This document shows, in pieces, positions 17,998 to 27,346 of a DNA stretch of 54,341 nt (within the stretch, counting starts at the first letter, position 1; each line of letters starts with the position of its first letter). The position numbers and the translations under genes were made by a program. Origin of the DNA: Lentisphaeria bacterium. Lineage in GTDB: Bacteria > Verrucomicrobiota > Lentisphaeria > Victivallales > UBA1829. The notes under the pieces were generated by a model that was not told the origin of the DNA, made no database searches, and saw only the letters and a program-made list of their open reading frames with translations. The stretch covers positions 1 through 54,341 of the forward strand of contig JAFVTF010000099.1 in NCBI GenBank assembly GCA_017503375.1, read 5' to 3'.

Positions 17998-20523
17998 TTA
18001 TTTTTCGGGGGTGATTGTATAAACGATCTTGACTTCGTCATCTGCCTTGAACTCTTTTCCAAGAGTGATCAGCAACGGTGCGACTGTCTGACCATAGTTT
18101 TTGTAACGCGGTCCGAGTTCACAAGGATATGCTTTGTCAAACTTGATCACGATCTTTTTGCCGCAGCGAACAGCTGTCGCCACACCGGGCTTATCCGTCC
18201 ATTTTCCGTCCACAAGATATTCCAGAGTAAATCCGGGTTTATCTACAAGCAGAGGAATCTGTTCTGCAAAACGTTTAAATTTTGCATCCTTTGCAAACTT
18301 GGCAGTTACAGAGAGACGGATTCCGTTGTCCAGACATTCTGTATAGCGGGAATATGTTACGCCGTCAGCCTGGAACATTCCGCCGCGTTCCAGAATTTTC
18401 TGTCCGCCGCGCAAAATTCTTGCATTATGATTCCAGTAATCCGGGTAAGCCAATTTTCCATCTGCCAGATCACCGCGCAGCATGTGGAAGGTATTTCCGC
18501 TCCAGTTCATACCGGTAATCAATGCGCCGTAACCCTCAAACCACAGCATTGCAGTTCCCTGAAGCTGAGTCCATTTGTAAACAGGAAGTCTCGGATTTTC
18601 AACGGTTTTATGACGCTGGTTCTTCGTCCACGCAGAAGCAGTACCTTTCAAATAATGGAACATATAATAGTTGTTCTTCCGGACTGCCAGGAATTCATTA
18701 TTGAAGTTTTTGGTGAAATTTCTGCTCTTTTCATGGGGAAGTTTCGGATTCTTGATTCCCTCAACACGGAAACGGTTGAAATTATTGTACGGGCTGAAGG
18801 AAGATGTGGAATAACCGATTGCATTCGGATTCGCATATGTTCTCGGTACTAAATCTTTTGCCAAAGCCTCATTCCGGTCAAACTTTTCCCGGTTTTCCGC
18901 AAAAACAGCAGCAGATTCGACTTCCGCTTTCAACAAAGTCCACCCTGCACTGAACTGGGCATAATTCCAGCCGCCTGCAGTACGGTGAGCAAAACTGCTG
19001 GAACCGATCAAACGTCCATCCGGCTCACGAACCACAGAATGCGCCATGAAATCATGCACAGTCCGGCAGCCTTCCAGAGCTTTCTTATCGCCGCTGATAC
19101 GGTAATAATATGCCTGCAAGCTCTGCCCGAGCCCCTGATAGGTTGCGTCAGCACCGTATGCTTCCTGCTGATATCCGGTTTTCATAAACGGATTCAGAAC
19201 AGGATCATTCAGCTGATGGATATAATCTTCTGCCAGTTTCTTATATTTTTCATTTCCGTAAACAGTATATAATGCATAGTAACAGTAGGGGAAATGGCTG
19301 GACTGGTTTTCACAGGAAACACGGAACATGCTGAACCGGTCGCCGACACGTTTGACGGCATCATACCACAGATCCCGCATTTTCTTGTCTTTGATGGATT
19401 TTCCGCCTTCATAGAATGCGGTGACATGGCTGATATAGCTCAACGCATCACCGCCGCAATAATCGGACCAGCTTTCATCGCGGGTATCAGATTCCGCATG
19501 GGTCAGATAATACGGCAACGCACCCATCAGAATACGGGTATCAAGTTTTCCGGTATAAGGATTGTACGGAGCTTTCAAGCTGTTCACGATCCCCATTGCA
19601 GCAACGTTGAATACTTCCCCGAATTTCGGATCCGCAGGATTCAGATTCTGTTTTTCCAGTTGATAGTTGATGTAGGAGAAAATCCCCCATCCGCCAAGAA
19701 GACCATTCAAATTCTTTTCTGCTTCAAACTTATCTTTCAAAGTGCGGAGATCAACGATATCAACTTTCCAATCTTCCGGCTTCAGGCTCTTCAGCCAGTT
19801 GTGGATCCGCACCTGATATTTGTGAGCATAAACCGTTCCATCCGGAGCTTTTTCGATACTGCCGCTGATTGCTCTTGCAGTTGCTTCATCCGGACAGAGG
19901 ATCGCGGGAATTCCTGCCAGACCGAACGCATAATAATTATTTGCTTTCGGGGATTTACAAGTGAACTTCCAGACTTCTCCGATATTTTTGGAAACGTCAA
20001 GAGTTCCACGGTTTTTGTTCTTGAGAATGACTTTCCCGTCTGCATCAGTAATCGTATAAGGAACACCGATAAAATGCCAGTCAAGTTTTTTTGCACCTTC
20101 CGGAATCAGGAAATAGCAATTCTGGAACTGATTTACATCTGCAAAATAATAACGGCAGCGGGTTCCGTAAACACCATATTTTTTCACAGGAACCGATACC
20201 GGATCAACCGTATAATCCAATCCGCTGACACGCATCTGATAAATCCCTCTGGGTGCACTCTTTCCGAAATCATGGGAAACAGTCTTTTTTCCTTTGAACT
20301 TGACATAGTCAAAGAAAACTTCGTTTTCCTCAGCATCAAGAATCTTTACAAGTGCTGCACCGTCTTTTGCAGAATTCAGATTTGCACCGATCTTCAGAGG
20401 CCCGCCGTTATGCACAAAATAAAATGCCAACCCCTGCGCTTTGTAGGGTCCGCGCGGTGCCGCATCCATACAGAATGCAGCTGCAGCAAACAGAACTACT
20501 ATCAAAAATTTTACAAACTTCAT
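17998..20523 (-). CDS. Large secreted alpha-toroid protein, putative polysaccharide lyase
   Basis: The 841-aa protein begins with a Sec signal peptide (FLIVVLFAAAAFCMDAA). Two beta-rich domains precede a helical, aromatic-rich central region. This region contains SCENQSSHFPYCYYALY and GYQQEAYGADATYQGLGQSL, the kind of Asn/Gln/His/Tyr-rich stretches found in toroid-fold polysaccharide lyases such as heparinase or chondroitinase types. The C-terminal 250 residues look beta-sandwich (NSFS-like repeats, WKWTQLQGTAMLWFEGYGAL region). Similar length and order to the adjacent 851-aa lipoprotein suggest distant paralogues acting together. Exact family and substrate are not identifiable here. Confidence 0.7.
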   Translation of the reverse strand: MKFVKFLIVVLFAAAAFCMDAAPRGPYKAQGLAFYFVHNGGPLKIGANLNSAKDGAALVKILDAEENEVFFDYVKFKGKKTVSHDFGKSAPRGIYQMRVSGLDYTVDPVSVPVKKYGVYGTRCRYYFADVNQFQNCYFLIPEGAKKLDWHFIGVPYTITDADGKVILKNKNRGTLDVSKNIGEVWKFTCKSPKANNYYAFGLAGIPAILCPDEATARAISGSIEKAPDGTVYAHKYQVRIHNWLKSLKPEDWKVDIVDLRTLKDKFEAEKNLNGLLGGWGIFSYINYQLEKQNLNPADPKFGEVFNVAAMGIVNSLKAPYNPYTGKLDTRILMGALPYYLTHAESDTRDESWSDYCGGDALSYISHVTAFYEGGKSIKDKKMRDLWYDAVKRVGDRFSMFRVSCENQSSHFPYCYYALYTVYGNEKYKKLAEDYIHQLNDPVLNPFMKTGYQQEAYGADATYQGLGQSLQAYYYRISGDKKALEGCRTVHDFMAHSVVREPDGRLIGSSSFAHRTAGGWNYAQFSAGWTLLKAEVESAAVFAENREKFDRNEALAKDLVPRTYANPNAIGYSTSSFSPYNNFNRFRVEGIKNPKLPHEKSRNFTKNFNNEFLAVRKNNYYMFHYLKGTASAWTKNQRHKTVENPRLPVYKWTQLQGTAMLWFEGYGALITGMNWSGNTFHMLRGDLADGKLAYPDYWNHNARILRGGQKILERGGMFQADGVTYSRYTECLDNGIRLSVTAKFAKDAKFKRFAEQIPLLVDKPGFTLEYLVDGKWTDKPGVATAVRCGKKIVIKFDKAYPCELGPRYKNYGQTVAPLLITLGKEFKADDEVKIVYTITPEK

Positions 20524-20536
20524 TTATAACACCTTT

Positions 20537-21337
20537 TTACTCCGTTACAAAGGTTGAAGGTGCATAGATATACTCAGTCTTGTCACCGCGGATGATTTCG
20601 ATTGCAAAAACCACATTGGTTTTTTTCAATTTTTCGCCAGCCTTGAATCCGGTGAAATTATCATATTTCACTTTAAGAGTCCAGACTTTTCCGCTGTCAT
20701 CACCTTTCATTTCATAAGAATCTTTGCCGTTGAGTTTGATCTTCGGCATGGTATAAGATTTGTGGAACTTGACATCGACTGCATCTGCTTCTTTCTGCAG
20801 TTTAACGGTCAAAGTCAATTCACCGCCTTTTTTCAGAACGGCGGGAGTCATATCGACAGCAACTTCCGGAACCTTTACCATTGCCATTTTTTCAATGACA
20901 ATCTGCTTTCCATAGTAATCAAGACGCAAGAACTGATCCCGTTTCACATTCATGGAGTGTCTCACAACATAGGTTCCGGCAGGGACCTGTGTCACAAAAC
21001 CAAGCAGTTGATGTCCGCCGGGCAGGGATGCGGAAAATGCATTGTACCCTTTGGAACGTTCATTGGATTTTACTTTAACAATGAAATAAGGATAGTCCTG
21101 GGAAACAGGAACATATCTGCCAAGATCCTTTGTTCCGCCGAAAACCATATTTTTGGCATCTTTCACACCAATGATCAAACCGCCGTTGGTGCGCCATTCT
21201 TTTCCGGCATTGGCTCCGTAAGCGGTATTTCCGCCTTCTTCACTCCAGAGTGTGTTTGCATCCGGATTTCTTTTGAACTCTGCATAGGCACCGAAGGCCA
21301 AAGCACCGACTGTCAATGCGACTAATGTTTTTTTCAT
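20537..21337 (-). CDS. Secreted beta-rich protein of unknown function
   Basis: The 266-aa protein has a clean signal peptide (TLVALTVGALAFGAYA) and then two apparent beta-sandwich halves. The first (about 25-150) contains GGNTAYGANAGKEWRTNGG and resembles carbohydrate-binding modules in style. The second (about 160-260) looks Ig-like (GELTLTVKLQKEADAVDVKF). The ATG at 21337 is preceded by AAGGAAGC; the longer open frame upstream to 21532 is only overlap with the preceding prepilin gene. It sits between the prepilin array and the large exported proteins, so a glycan-binding or structural role outside the cell is plausible. Confidence 0.75.
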   Translation of the reverse strand: MKKTLVALTVGALAFGAYAEFKRNPDANTLWSEEGGNTAYGANAGKEWRTNGGLIIGVKDAKNMVFGGTKDLGRYVPVSQDYPYFIVKVKSNERSKGYNAFSASLPGGHQLLGFVTQVPAGTYVVRHSMNVKRDQFLRLDYYGKQIVIEKMAMVKVPEVAVDMTPAVLKKGGELTLTVKLQKEADAVDVKFHKSYTMPKIKLNGKDSYEMKGDDSGKVWTLKVKYDNFTGFKAGEKLKKTNVVFAIEIIRGDKTEYIYAPSTFVTE

Positions 21338-21359
21338 TTTTTGCTTCCTTATGTTATGT

Positions 21360-22106
21360 TTATTTTCCTGAACCAAAAATAACAGAACTCCAGGCTCCAT
21401 TATTTGAACGAATAACCATCTCGCTGACAGAGAGATTTTCCACATGACCATCAACAAATACCATATTGGAACTGCCGCCATGTCTGTTACGGGCAATACA
21501 CCGTCCTTCATACCGTGCAGTGTAAATGCCATAATGATTGGCAGGTGTCAAGTCCACACCATCTGAGAAATAAAACCCTTTCCCGTTGAGAAGATAGTTA
21601 CTGTCGATCGCATAAGCTTTTCCGGACGCGTTGATAACATTTTTCATCTTGGGGAACAGCGATCCTTTCGGATTATCAGCCCCGCCGCCTATATAGTTGA
21701 GGAGACCGTATTGCGTGTAACCGTAATTGGTAACAGGCACAGTAGTTGCAGGACATTTCAAAATACCTTTCCGGTATTCTGCATCCACATTCTGATTGTA
21801 TTCCCCATCTGCCGGGGTATCAATTTTTTGATTGATTCCCATATAAGTACGGGTAAAAACGGTCCATACAATTCCTTTTCCGGTTCCGCCGAATCCGCGA
21901 AACGTATTTAATGCCGGAACCAACCAGTCATCATGTTCAGCACTGTAAGAGATCAGCCCCTGCCCGATCTGCTTCAAATTACCCTGACAGCTGGCAATTG
22001 CCCCTTTCTGTCTTGCTTTTGTCAATGCGGGCAATAACATTCCGGCAAGAATCGCGATGATGGCAATTACAACAAGCAATTCGATCAATGTAAATTGTTT
22101 CTTCAT
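21360..22106 (-). CDS. Prepilin-like H-X9-DG protein, copy A
   Basis: A 248-aa protein with the type IV prepilin motif [20 protein letters not shown] immediately after MKKQ, so only a four-residue leader. The body has [12 protein letters not shown], and the end carries the H-X9-DG motif (HGG...FVDGHVE). Family members (DUF1559/GspG-like) are exported, membrane-anchored pseudopilins of unknown function. The residue before the predicted cleavage site is Gln, not the usual Gly. Its last 20-odd residues and their DNA are almost identical to copy B, pointing to a recent tandem duplication. The ATG at 22106 is preferred to the longer frame from 22157. Confidence 0.9.
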   Translation of the reverse strand: MKKQFTLIELLVVIAIIAILAGMLLPALTKARQKGAIASCQGNLKQIGQGLISYSAEHDDWLVPALNTFRGFGGTGKGIVWTVFTRTYMGINQKIDTPADGEYNQNVDAEYRKGILKCPATTVPVTNYGYTQYGLLNYIGGGADNPKGSLFPKMKNVINASGKAYAIDSNYLLNGKGFYFSDGVDLTPANHYGIYTARYEGRCIARNRHGGSSNMVFVDGHVENLSVSEMVIRSNNGAWSSVIFGSGK

Positions 22107-22116
22107 TGAAAAACCT

Positions 22117-22866
22117 TTATTTTCCATTTCCGAAAATAACAGAACTCCAGGCTCCATTATTTGAACGGATAATCATCTCGCTGACAGAGAGATTTTCCAC
22201 ATGTCCATCAACAAAAACCATATTGGAACTGTTACCGTGTCTTGCACGGGCAATTTGGGCACCTGTATATCTTACGGTATAAATCCCATCATTGTTATTA
22301 CCACCCGCATCACCTGATCCATCAAAGGCACTGGAACCTTTACCTGTCCAGGGATAGTTACTGTCAACAGCCCATGCTTTTGCCGTAACGCTGAGAACAT
22401 TTTTGGTCTTGGGGAATAAAGAACCTTTCGGATTATCCGCACTTCCGCCGATATAATTGGGCAGACCGTATTGAGTATATCCGAAATTCTTAACGAGCCA
22501 ATTGTTTGCCGGACATTTCAATATTCCGTTCTGGTATCCTTTTTCCAAAGTCTGATTGTATGCTCCATCAGCCGGGGTATCAATTTTCTGGTTGATTCCA
22601 AGATAAGAACGGATAATTACGGTCCATACAATTCCCTGTCCGGTTCCGCCGAATCCGCGATAAGTATTCAGTTCCGGAACGATCCAGTCATCATGATCGT
22701 TGCTGTACCCGATCAAACCCTGCCCGATCTGTTTCAGATTTCCCTGACAGCTGGCGATCTGCCCTTTCTGTCTGGCTTTTGTCAAAGCGGGCAATAACAT
22801 TCCGGCGAGAATTGCGATAATCGCAATCACGACCAACAATTCGATCAATGTGAATTTTCTTTTCAT
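22117..22866 (-). CDS. Prepilin-like H-X9-DG protein, copy B
   Basis: A 249-aa pseudopilin with leader MKRK, the hydrophobic helix starting FTLIELL, and the H-X9-DG motif near the C-terminus. It is the closest paralogue of copy A through most of its length ([41 protein letters not shown]). Differences concentrate in the middle (about 150-205), which is where variation in binding surface would be expected. Gap to copy A is 10 bp. Lys occupies the -1 position of the cleavage site. Confidence 0.9.
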   Translation of the reverse strand: MKRKFTLIELLVVIAIIAILAGMLLPALTKARQKGQIASCQGNLKQIGQGLIGYSNDHDDWIVPELNTYRGFGGTGQGIVWTVIIRSYLGINQKIDTPADGAYNQTLEKGYQNGILKCPANNWLVKNFGYTQYGLPNYIGGSADNPKGSLFPKTKNVLSVTAKAWAVDSNYPWTGKGSSAFDGSGDAGGNNNDGIYTVRYTGAQIARARHGNSSNMVFVDGHVENLSVSEMIIRSNNGAWSSVIFGNGK

Positions 22867-22886
22867 AAGTTCCTTCTTTTTTCTTG

Positions 22887-23672
22887 TTAATCAATTCTGT
22901 TCGGTTGATAATTTCTGGTTCCACCGGCCCCGAGCAATGCACTTACCCAGGAACCATTATTTGTTCTGCGTTTCATCTCTGCGAGAGAAAGCAATTCCAC
23001 ATGACCATCAACGAACACAAAATTTGTTGCATTACCATGCAGATTCCGCCGGATATGATTTCCATTGCTGCCCAAACTGAAAAATCCATGACTTCTGGCT
23101 GTGGATGTATCACCCTTTGCATTGTTGAAGTCAAATGCCTGATTCCCCGTTGACGGATAGGTACTGTCGCCCAGCCATGCCTTACGGGTGATTTGAACGA
23201 TATCTTTCAGTTTGTTGATATTCTGACTGCCGTTGCCCATATATTCAGTCATACCGTACTGAGGACTTCCTAAATTTTCAACCGATGCCACAGTTCCGGG
23301 ACATTTCAGAATACCTTTTTTATATGCAGCTTCCAGCTTTGTTCCATAGAGACCGCCCTTCGGAGCAAATTTCTGACTGATTCCCACATAGGAACCAATG
23401 AACCACGGCCAAGGGTCATGAGCAGCCTTACTGCCTTTGGCAGATTCTTCCGGTGCCATATTTCTCTTGTCAGTTGCAGACGCCAGTAACCATTCATCAT
23501 TATCAAGGCTGTATTGAGACAATGCTCCACCCAACTGCTTCAGATTGGACTGACAGCTGGAAATACTGCCTTTCATTTTAGCCTTGTTCAGTGCAGGCAA
23601 TAACATTCCGGCAAGAATTGCAATGATCGCAATCACAACAAGCAATTCGATCAATGTGAATTTTCTTTTCAT
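22887..23672 (-). CDS. Prepilin-like H-X9-DG protein, copy C
   Basis: A 261-aa pseudopilin with leader MKRK and helix [31 protein letters not shown] follows the helix in pieces, and [20 protein letters not shown] carries the H-X9-DG motif. It pairs with copy D, sharing the C-terminal pattern NGSWVS-LLGAGG and YQPNRI. Gap to copy B is 20 bp. The middle part (FAPKGG to [14 protein letters not shown]) holds cysteine and proline-rich segments typical of the family. Confidence 0.9.
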   Translation of the reverse strand: MKRKFTLIELLVVIAIIAILAGMLLPALNKAKMKGSISSCQSNLKQLGGALSQYSLDNDEWLLASATDKRNMAPEESAKGSKAAHDPWPWFIGSYVGISQKFAPKGGLYGTKLEAAYKKGILKCPGTVASVENLGSPQYGMTEYMGNGSQNINKLKDIVQITRKAWLGDSTYPSTGNQAFDFNNAKGDTSTARSHGFFSLGSNGNHIRRNLHGNATNFVFVDGHVELLSLAEMKRRTNNGSWVSALLGAGGTRNYQPNRID

Positions 23673-23689
23673 AAAAAACCTTTACGATT

Positions 23690-24508
23690 TTAATTTATTC
23701 TGTTCGGCTGATATCTGCGGACGCCGCCGGCTCCGAGGAGCGTACTGACCCAGGAACCGTTGTCGGTTCTGCGAATCATCTCCTGCAGAGAAAGCAGTTC
23801 CACATGACCATCAACGAATACAAAGTTTGTTGCGTTGCCATGCAGATTTCTGCGGACTTTTCCACCATTGGAATCCAAAATAAAAATACCTTTGCTTTTT
23901 GCGGTGGAAGTATCTCCTAACGCATTAGCGAAATCATAAGCATAATTCCCCTTAGAAGGATACGTACTGTCTGCAAGCCATCCTTTTCTGGATAACTGAA
24001 CAACATCTTTCATTTTGTAAAGACCATTAGCTTCCTGTCCCATATAAGATGTCATTCCATACTGAGGTTCTCCCAATGCATTCACTTCAACAACGGTTCC
24101 GGGGTCTTTCAGGATCCCTTTTCGTTCGGCACCGTTCAGCAGTGCATTTCCACTGTAATATCCTGTTTTATCCGGAAACTGTCTCATTCCGATATAAGTC
24201 GTAATATACCATGTCCAAGGATTATATGCAGCATTGCTGCCACTTTCTTCCGGAGCAAAACCGCGTTTCTGACTGCTTGAAGGAACGAGATAATCATCCC
24301 AATCCATTGCATATTGAGTCAAAGCTGACCCCAGCTGTTTCAAGTTTGCCTGACAGCTTGCGACATGACCTTTCGGTTTGGATTTGTTCAATGCCGGAAG
24401 GAGCATCCCTGCCAAAATGGCGATAATTGCAATTACAACCAAAAGCTCAATCAAGGTAAAGCTAAAAAGCTTTTCCCGCATGCAGGTGGAAATTCCTCTA
24501 TTTTTCAT
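23690..24508 (-). CDS. Prepilin-like H-X9-DG protein, copy D
   Basis: A 272-aa pseudopilin whose leader is longer than in A-C: 17 residues ending CMREKLFS before FTLIELL. An alternative start at the internal Met of MREKLFS is possible. The codons for this leader contain an inverted repeat (24455-24476). The C-terminus has the H-X9-DG motif ([15 protein letters not shown]) and ends YQPNRIN, as in copy C. In one unusual feature the spacer reads [17 protein letters not shown], with Asp-Pro in place of the Cys-Pro seen in the other copies (ILKDPGT versus ILKCPGT). Confidence 0.9.
   Translation of the reverse strand: MKNRGISTCMREKLFSFTLIELLVVIAIIAILAGMLLPALNKSKPKGHVASCQANLKQLGSALTQYAMDWDDYLVPSSSQKRGFAPEESGSNAAYNPWTWYITTYIGMRQFPDKTGYYSGNALLNGAERKGILKDPGTVVEVNALGEPQYGMTSYMGQEANGLYKMKDVVQLSRKGWLADSTYPSKGNYAYDFANALGDTSTAKSKGIFILDSNGGKVRRNLHGNATNFVFVDGHVELLSLQEMIRRTDNGSWVSTLLGAGGVRRYQPNRIN
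24455..24476 (-). repeat. Hairpin inside the copy D leader codons
   Basis: GGTAAAGCT (24455-24463) and AGCTTTTCC (24468-24476) flank a 4-nt AAAA loop, with one mismatch. It is at the position homologous to the copy F hairpin although the bases differ on both arms. Copy E keeps the left arm at 25294-25302, but its right arm (AGTTTTTCC) has an additional mismatch. Confidence 0.7.
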
Positions 24509-24528
24509 TTTCGTACAATCCTTTTTGT

Positions 24529-25344
24529 TCAGCTTTCATTTTTGTAATTTCGAACACCGCCGGCACCGAAAAGGATGTTGGTTCCGGGATAATTCAATTT
24601 CTTTATTTGATATTCCATCTCTCTTTCTTTCTTCAGCTCGACATGACCATCAACGAAGACGATATTGGAGGCTCCGCCATGAAGATTTCTGCGTACGTGA
24701 GTACCTGTCGGTTCAACAGTAAACATGCCCCCGACATTGGCAGTGGATTTATCCCATATCGGATTGGCAATAAAATCGGAAGTATTTCCGGTATAAACAG
24801 AATCTACCAGCCACGCTTTTTTTCCGGTCTGAATGATCTCATTGATCTTTTTTGAGGCTGCGCCATAACCGGTGTGCCCGCCCATTGCAGAGGGCATTCC
24901 GTATTGACTGTAACCAAAAGATAAGACCGGAACGGTTGTAGCAGGACACTTCAAAATTCCATTCCGGGATCCTTCTGCAACCTTTACATTATAGACACTT
25001 CCGTTTGGATTGGCAGGGTAAACATTATCTGCCATCACGCCAGTATAGGTCTGAAGATAATATCCCCAGCTGTTGAATGCCCCGGAAGTACCGCCCATAT
25101 TAAAATATGACGTTTTCGTTGCCAACAGCCATTCTTCGTTATCCATGGTATATTGAGATAACGCAGAGCCAAGCTGTTTCAGGTTTCCCTGACAGCTGGC
25201 GACATGCCCTTTCTGTCTTGCCTTGTTCAATGCCGGAAGAAGCATCCCTGCCAAAATTGCGATAATTGCAATTACAACCAAAAGCTCAATCAAGGTAAAG
25301 CTAAAAAGTTTTTCCCGCATGCAGTTTGACGTAATGTTTTTCAT
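24529..25344 (-). CDS. Prepilin-like H-X9-DG protein, copy E
   Basis: A 271-aa pseudopilin starting at the ATG at 25344 (leader [15 protein letters not shown]), with helix FTLIELL and C-terminal [18 protein letters not shown]. The frame upstream to 25404 overlaps copy F and is not favoured. It pairs with copy F: both contain [27 protein letters not shown] and a tail with [11 protein letters not shown]. The leader CMREKLFS is identical to that of copy D, which suggests exchange of 5' ends between paralogues. Confidence 0.9.
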   Translation of the reverse strand: MKNITSNCMREKLFSFTLIELLVVIAIIAILAGMLLPALNKARQKGHVASCQGNLKQLGSALSQYTMDNEEWLLATKTSYFNMGGTSGAFNSWGYYLQTYTGVMADNVYPANPNGSVYNVKVAEGSRNGILKCPATTVPVLSFGYSQYGMPSAMGGHTGYGAASKKINEIIQTGKKAWLVDSVYTGNTSDFIANPIWDKSTANVGGMFTVEPTGTHVRRNLHGGASNIVFVDGHVELKKEREMEYQIKKLNYPGTNILFGAGGVRNYKNES

Positions 25345-25363
25345 TTTCGGTATAACCCTCTGC

Positions 25364-26197
25364 TTAACTTTCACTTTTGAATTTAACGGTTCCTCCGGCG
25401 CCAAAGAGAATATTTGTTCCGGGGTGATTCAGTTTTTTGATCATAATTTCAATTTCGGAAGCTTTCAACAACTGAACATGTCCATCCACAAATACAATAT
25501 TCGTTGCGTTTCCATGCAGATTTCTGCGAACGTTGGACCCCATATTATCAATACTAAACTGCCCGTTTGTCTTTGCCGTAGATTTATCATAAACGGGGGT
25601 CACATTGAATCCGGAAGCATTGCCAGCATAAGCAGTATCGGCAAGCCATGCTTTTTTCCCGGTTTGAATAATTTCACGGATTTTGTCAATCGGTTGTCCG
25701 AAACCGGGGGCTCCGCCACCGACCGTACCGGGCATGCCATATTGACTATAACCGAATGCCGTGACCGGGACAACAGTACCCGGACATTTCAGGATCCCAT
25801 TTTGACTGGACTTGTCTACGCCAACATAGTAAACACTTCCATTCGGACTCGGACCGTAAACCTTATCAGCTTTGACTCCGGTGTAATCCTGAAGATAATA
25901 TCCCCAACAGTTAAAAGAAGAACCTCCGCCAAATTTTTTCAAAGATGAATTCTGCGGCAAGAGCCATTCTTCATTATCCATACTGTACTGAGACAAAGCT
26001 TGTCCCAACTGCTTCAAATTTCCCTGACAACTGGCTGAATGCCCTTTCTGCCGAGCCTTGTTCAATGCCGGAAGAAGCATCCCCGCAAGAATAGCAATGA
26101 TTGCTATTACTACAAGCAATTCAATAAGGGTAAAGCACTGGTGCTTTACCCGCCTGCAGGCGGGAGCCGATTTTTCAATTTTTTGCAAATTGTCCAT
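25364..26197 (-). CDS. Prepilin-like H-X9-DG protein, copy F
   Basis: A 277-aa pseudopilin, first of the tandem set after the regulator. It has the longest leader (21 residues ending [10 protein letters not shown]) before FTLIELL, then [19 protein letters not shown] and the H-X9-DG motif [17 protein letters not shown]. The leader codons contain two perfect, partly overlapping palindromes (26128-26164). The -1 residue of the predicted processing site is Cys. Gap to the regulator stop is 27 bp. Confidence 0.9.
   Translation of the reverse strand: MDNLQKIEKSAPACRRVKHQCFTLIELLVVIAIIAILAGMLLPALNKARQKGHSASCQGNLKQLGQALSQYSMDNEEWLLPQNSSLKKFGGGSSFNCWGYYLQDYTGVKADKVYGPSPNGSVYYVGVDKSSQNGILKCPGTVVPVTAFGYSQYGMPGTVGGGAPGFGQPIDKIREIIQTGKKAWLADTAYAGNASGFNVTPVYDKSTAKTNGQFSIDNMGSNVRRNLHGNATNIVFVDGHVQLLKASEIEIMIKKLNHPGTNILFGAGGTVKFKSES
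26128..26164 (-). repeat. Two perfect hairpins inside the copy F leader codons
   Basis: On the plus strand GGGTAAAGCA (26128-26137) pairs perfectly with TGCTTTACCC (26142-26151) around a 4-nt loop. CCCGCCTGCAGGCGGG (26149-26164) is a 16-bp perfect palindrome. The two share the CCC at 26149-26151, so in mRNA they would compete or stack. Both lie entirely in codons for the leader peptide residues around [11 protein letters not shown] related hairpin occurs at the same place in copy D. Confidence 0.85.
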
Positions 26198-26224
26198 TTC
26201 TGAACTCCTTTCTTGTTATTTTAA

Positions 26225-27295
26225 CTATTGTTCGTTTGTATTGAACCCTCTGATCTCTGCCCGGTAGATCTTCTTTATAACAGACACAGAGGGATTATCA
26301 TTCTTCTTCACAAGATATTGTATTGCATCTTTCATCATCTGTTCCAGCGGCATCTGCAAATAATATGCAGGATAATCATAAAAATCCTGCAAATAGCTGA
26401 TATCATCGAAACAGAAAACCAAAGGAGCTGATTCCGGCTGAATTCCCATTTTCAGGAACGCCCGCATCAACGGCAAACCGAAACTGCCGTTTTCCAGATA
26501 AAGAACATGCGGAATACCATTTTTCCGGAAATATGAAATAAATTCATCGGAATATTCCGAACTGGTCAAAGTAGGAACCATTCTGCATACCCTGATGTCA
26601 CGTTCGGAGTAAATATTCCGTACCCCCTGTTCCCGGACTTTCATGGACATGATATCGTCAAGAGCTTTGACATAACACAATTTTTCCACGCCCATCTTTT
26701 TCAGGAATTCGGCACTCCGCTGAGCCTCCAGCAGGTAATCACAGGAAACATAACCGATCTTCGGATTCTCATATAACCTGTTCACCACAACAGGAGAAAT
26801 CCCCAATTCAGGCAGACGGGTAAGCAAAGGATTCTCTTTCATCCCGCCGTAACTGCCTGACATTGCACAGATCAAACCATCACAGAAACCTTTTCTCAAA
26901 GAGTTCAGATCATTGGAATCATAAAACACCTGACGTACACAAAAAGAACTGCATGCCTTCCGGATTCCGTTGAAAATGATTTGATGATACCAGGGAACTG
27001 CAAGAGAATTCAAGTCTGCGGCGAGAGTATAAAATTTCGGAGAAAGCGTTACATCGGAAGCCAAAAGAGAGGAATCCGGCACCCGGACGAACCAGCCCTT
27101 TCCTGCCTGCCGTCCGATCAGATTCCCCTGTTCCAGAGAGAGCAGCCCTGTTCTGACCGAACTCCGGCAAATGGAATATTTTGCCGCCAGCTGATTTTCA
27201 GACGGCAAAACAGCTCCCGGAGCCAATTCCCCTGATTGGATCTGCTCCAGAAGCTCTTCTCTCATTTTTCCGTAAGACAGTTTACGGCTGCTCAT
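26225..27295 (-). CDS. GntR-type regulator with LacI-like sugar sensor (AraR-like)
   Basis: A 356-aa transcription factor. The N-terminal winged helix (about 5-72) has the GntR pattern LSYGKMREELLEQIQSG, then LPSENQLAAKYSICRSSVR and GKGWFV. Residues from about 95 look like a periplasmic-binding-protein sensor of the LacI type (GLICAM, PVVVNRLYENPKIGYVSCDY, PLVFCFDD). This fusion is the arrangement of Bacillus subtilis AraR. It heads the 18-kb glycan operon, and two palindromes lie in its own promoter region, suggesting autoregulation and control of all downstream genes. The inducer is probably a sugar released by the encoded hydrolases (inference). Confidence 0.9.
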   Translation of the reverse strand: MSSRKLSYGKMREELLEQIQSGELAPGAVLPSENQLAAKYSICRSSVRTGLLSLEQGNLIGRQAGKGWFVRVPDSSLLASDVTLSPKFYTLAADLNSLAVPWYHQIIFNGIRKACSSFCVRQVFYDSNDLNSLRKGFCDGLICAMSGSYGGMKENPLLTRLPELGISPVVVNRLYENPKIGYVSCDYLLEAQRSAEFLKKMGVEKLCYVKALDDIMSMKVREQGVRNIYSERDIRVCRMVPTLTSSEYSDEFISYFRKNGIPHVLYLENGSFGLPLMRAFLKMGIQPESAPLVFCFDDISYLQDFYDYPAYYLQMPLEQMMKDAIQYLVKKNDNPSVSVIKKIYRAEIRGFNTNEQ

Positions 27296-27312
27296 AATGT
27301 TCCCTTACTGAG

Positions 27313-27327
27313 ATTTTATACATGTAT
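27313..27327 (-). promoter_or_regulatory. Candidate operator TTTTATACATGTAT upstream of the regulator gene
   Basis: ATACATGTAT (27318-27327) is a perfect 10-bp palindrome just downstream of the predicted transcription start of the regulator gene. The flanked form TTTTATACATGT recurs at 28394-28405 before the 2-hydroxyacid dehydrogenase gene, also downstream of its -10. The shared sequence and placement support a binding site for the GntR-type regulator. Confidence 0.65.
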
Positions 27328-27346
27328 CACTGACTTGTTGAACCTT

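Noticed and set aside
17152..18852. 566-codon plus-strand frame across two minus-strand genes
   Set aside because: Shadow of the lipoprotein and 841-aa genes; no ribosome binding site or family motif.
21338..21532. N-terminal extension of the 266-aa secreted protein
   Set aside because: It lies out of frame over the 3' end of prepilin copy A; the ATG at 21337 with a ribosome binding site and signal peptide is the better start.
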